Assembly (NCBI RefSeq): GCF_000281085.1
Contig: NZ_JH767529.1
Location: 210,253 to 245,830 of the forward strand
Reading direction: 5' to 3'
Length of the DNA stretch: 35,578 nt
Source of the DNA: Catenovulum agarivorans YM01
GTDB taxonomy: Bacteria > Pseudomonadota > Gammaproteobacteria > Enterobacterales > Alteromonadaceae
Under the pieces are notes generated by a model, which saw nothing but the letters and a program-made list of their open reading frames with translations, was not told the DNA's origin and made no database searches. Shown piece by piece: positions 33,447-35,578 of this stretch (its first letter is position 1; every line of letters begins with the position of its first letter). The translations under genes and the position numbers were made by a program.

Positions 33447-34544
33447 TTATAACTTAATCACGATTTTCCGTTTATACAAAAGCCAACATACGCCCCACAA
33501 TAAAAATAATTGACTGATGGCAAATAACAATGACGCAGCTTGGTTAGGGGCATCACCTTGCAATATCCACAGGTAAATTGATTGATATAAGTTAGTATTC
33601 GCTACAGGGATTTTGCTATACACCAGAGTTAACAACCAATGTAAGATATAGATAAACAATGGGTTTAAGCCAAATACAATTAATGGAAATGCCAGCGAAC
33701 TTTGTTTGCGGACATCGAGTAGATAAACAAAAAATGCCAACAACCAACCACACCAACCTGCGCTGTACAACACATAACTACTGCTCCATAAGTTTTTGTT
33801 AATTGGCATCCAGTCGTCCAACAACAGTCCGAGCAACAGCAAGATGCCTCCAATCAAAAATAGCTTTTTAACGGCAGCCAGTGCATGTTGGCTGTGCGCT
33901 AAATATTGCGTAATAAGATAGCGTAATAATACACTCACAATAGCCGGCAATGACGACAGTAGCCCTTCTTCTGGTTCAAACGCAATGCCGTGCATTTTAT
34001 ACATATGCGCTTGCCCAAGTATTTTTAAGTCAATTGCCTGAACTAGGTTCGTCTCAAGCGCAAATGGTGTGGCTGAATACTGCGCTAATAAAAAATAGTA
34101 ACAGGTTAATATGATGAAAATCACAGCGACAAGATAGGTGGTTGAATGTAATTTAGGTAGATATAGCAGAATTAATGCTGAACAAATATAAACTAATCCA
34201 ATGCGCTGCATCACGCCCATTATGCGTAAATGTTCTAAACTATCCGGCGGTAATAACCACAACGAATTTAGCCCAAGGCCAATTGCAAATAACAAGCAGC
34301 CTCGTTTGATTATTTTTAGCGCTATGTGGAATTTAGGTATTGTTTGGTTTTGACGCAACGAAAAATACAGGGAAGAGCCAATGACAAACAGGAACAAAGG
34401 GAAAACTAAATCTGTAACTGTGAATCCATGCCAATTGGCATGTAACAACGCAGGGTAAACCGCCTGCCACGAGCCAGGCAGATTAACTAACATCATAACA
34501 GCGATACTTAAACCGCGTAATGCATCAAGCGCTTGATAACGCAT
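33447..34544 (-). CDS. nagX: NagX-like polytopic membrane protein (DUF5009/heparan-alpha-glucosaminide N-acetyltransferase-like)
   Basis: A 365-residue protein with about ten predicted transmembrane helices. The N-terminus (RYQALDALRGLSIAVMMLVN, then HANWHGFTVTDLVFPLFLFVIG) is the signature shared by NagX and the transmembrane amino sugar acetyltransferases. NagX belongs to the GlcNAc utilisation set of Shewanella and relatives and is thought to act in inner membrane handling of GlcNAc or chito-oligomers. GGAG lies 8 bases before the ATG. The kinase and deaminase of the pathway are about 19 kb away (13370-15399). The IS256-type element begins close upstream of this gene. Confidence 0.87.
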   Translation of the reverse strand: MRYQALDALRGLSIAVMMLVNLPGSWQAVYPALLHANWHGFTVTDLVFPLFLFVIGSSLYFSLRQNQTIPKFHIALKIIKRGCLLFAIGLGLNSLWLLPPDSLEHLRIMGVMQRIGLVYICSALILLYLPKLHSTTYLVAVIFIILTCYYFLLAQYSATPFALETNLVQAIDLKILGQAHMYKMHGIAFEPEEGLLSSLPAIVSVLLRYLITQYLAHSQHALAAVKKLFLIGGILLLLGLLLDDWMPINKNLWSSSYVLYSAGWCGWLLAFFVYLLDVRKQSSLAFPLIVFGLNPLFIYILHWLLTLVYSKIPVANTNLYQSIYLWILQGDAPNQAASLLFAISQLFLLWGVCWLLYKRKIVIKL

Positions 34545-34666
34545 AATTATATCTCCAATAAATATTGATGAAATAAATGCGTTATGTGTGGTGATATTAT
34601 TATGTAATTATTGTCTGGCTACTTTAACAGATATCTCCTGAAATTGTTGGTAGTGTTTAGAAATCT

Positions 34667-34707
34667 GTGTCACTTCATTACAATGTTAATTCAAACAGGA
34701 GTGACAC
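34667..34707 (+). promoter_or_regulatory. Inverted repeat that can sequester the transposase ribosome binding site
   Basis: GTGTCACT (34667-34674) is the exact complement of AGTGACAC (34700-34707), which ends right before the transposase ATG and overlaps the GGAG ribosome binding site (34698-34701). A transcript entering from outside could fold so that the site is hidden, a known strategy by which insertion sequences avoid activation by readthrough. The left end of the element probably lies near 34650-34661, but its exact position cannot be fixed without the right end. Confidence 0.6.
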
Positions 34708-35578
34708 ATGTCTCAAGAATTCGATTTCAACAAAGCTTTAGAACAACTTCAATCAGGTAAAAAACTGACAGGTGCAGACGGTGTATTGACACCTCTCATT
34801 AAGCAGCTTACCGAAGCTGCTCTCAAAGCTGAAATTGAACAGCACATAGCAAGCGAATCAGAACCTAATCGTAAAAACGGAACCACTAAAAAGACGATTA
34901 AATCAACTCATGGTGAGTTTGAACTAGAGACCCCAAGGGACAGAGCAGGTACATTTGAACCGCAATTAATCAAGAAAAATCAAACCAAGTTTTCAGATGA
35001 AATTGACGAGAAAATTCTGTCCATGTATTCACACGGCATGAGTTATCGCGACATTAGAAAACATATTGCGGATATATACGCGATAGAACTGTCAGACGCC
35101 TCACTAACCGCCATAACAGACAAGTTAATTCCTCAACTCAATGAGTGGCGCTGTCGCCCTTTGGCAGAGATTTACCCAATTGTTTGGCTGGATGCGATTC
35201 ACTACAAAGTGAAAGAATCAGGTCGATATGTTAGCAAGGCCATTTATACCATTCTAGGCTTAGACTTAGAAGGGCAAAAAGAACTACTTGGGCTGTATAT
35301 TTCTGAAAATGAAGGGGCGAATTATTGGTTATCTGTACTCACGGATTTGCATAATCGAGGTGTTAAAGACATCTTAATTGCTTGTGTTGATGGATTAACA
35401 GGCTTCCCTGAAGCGATTGCGTCAATTTACCCTCAAACCGAAACTCAGTTGTGCGTGATTCATCAAATTCGAAATTCAATGAAGTATGTCGCATCCAAGC
35501 ATCAAAAGGCGTTCATGGCTGATTTAAAGCCTGTTTATCGCGCCGCAACCAAACTAGAGGCTGAAGTTGCACTTGATG
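34708..35578 (+). mobile_element. IS256-family insertion sequence, 5' part with transposase (cut by window end)
   Basis: The open frame runs without a stop from ATG 34708 to the window end, giving 290 residues of a mutator-type (IS256) transposase of about 400. The N-terminus begins MSQEFDFNKALEQLQSG; the DDE core shows the first aspartate in VWLDAIHYKVKESGRYV and the second in ACVDGLTGFPEAI, followed by TQLCVIHQIRNSMKYV, the IS256 signature. The catalytic glutamate would be beyond the window. No frameshift is seen, so the copy may be intact. It lies about 105 or more bases upstream of nagX on the opposite strand. Confidence 0.93.

Overview
The window reads as chromosomal DNA from a marine gammaproteobacterium, most likely an Alteromonadales member (Catenovulum/Alteromonas/Shewanella-like). 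Protein similarity patterns and gene order support this: lpoA-yraN-diaA-dolP, rpmB-rpmG-radC next to coaBC-slmA, an aryl polyene cluster, and a Shewanella-type GlcNAc kinase/deaminase/NagX set. The placement is by recall of families, not by a database search. Apart from an IS256-type element entering at the right edge and a cluster of small structured repeats, gene density is high and intergenic space is short.

Region 1 (1-6928, minus strand) is the first part of an aryl polyene (APE) pigment operon. In transcription order it holds an ApeC-like ketosynthase/chain-length-factor, a PlsC-type acyltransferase, two acyl carrier proteins, a COG4648-type membrane protein, an acyl-AMP ligase, an ApeI-like dehydratase, a GT2 glycosyltransferase, an LpxL-type acyltransferase and a MIO-type aromatic amino acid ammonia-lyase cut by the window start. 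A good sigma70-like promoter precedes ApeC. The lyase would make an aryl acrylate starter, the ligase would load it on an ACP, the ketosynthase and dehydratase enzymes (the rest presumably left of the window) would extend it, and the glycosyl/acyltransferases would anchor the polyene in the outer membrane.

Region 2 (7059-16524): fadH lies divergent from the APE operon, followed by rsmI on the minus strand. Divergent from rsmI is a tightly packed plus-strand run: lpoA, yraN, diaA, dolP, a BadF/BadG-type amino sugar kinase (NagK/GspK-like) overlapping dolP, and a SIS-domain glucosamine-6-phosphate deaminase (NagB-II-like). It ends with a secreted protein that looks like a free-standing PDC/Cache sensor domain and a convergent small membrane-anchored protein.

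Region 3 (16570-23190): rpmB-rpmG with a clear promoter and terminator, then radC, then a 684-bp radC/coaBC divergent spacer with three copies (two direct, one inverted and diverged) of a structured, MITE-like repeat. Next come coaBC, slmA (no dut between them), a WD40-repeat lipoprotein overlapping slmA, a YfeX-like DyP peroxidase and an outer-membrane-type protein.

Region 4 (23306-35578): a long protein with an apparently degenerate HD-GYP C-terminal part, ExoD-like and PsiE-like membrane proteins, gor, hinT, darP, pmbA/tldE, a periplasmic solute-binding-like protein, tex, and nagX. At the right edge is the 5' part of an IS256-family transposase whose ribosome binding site lies in one arm of an inverted repeat. 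No tRNA, rRNA or CRISPR array was seen.
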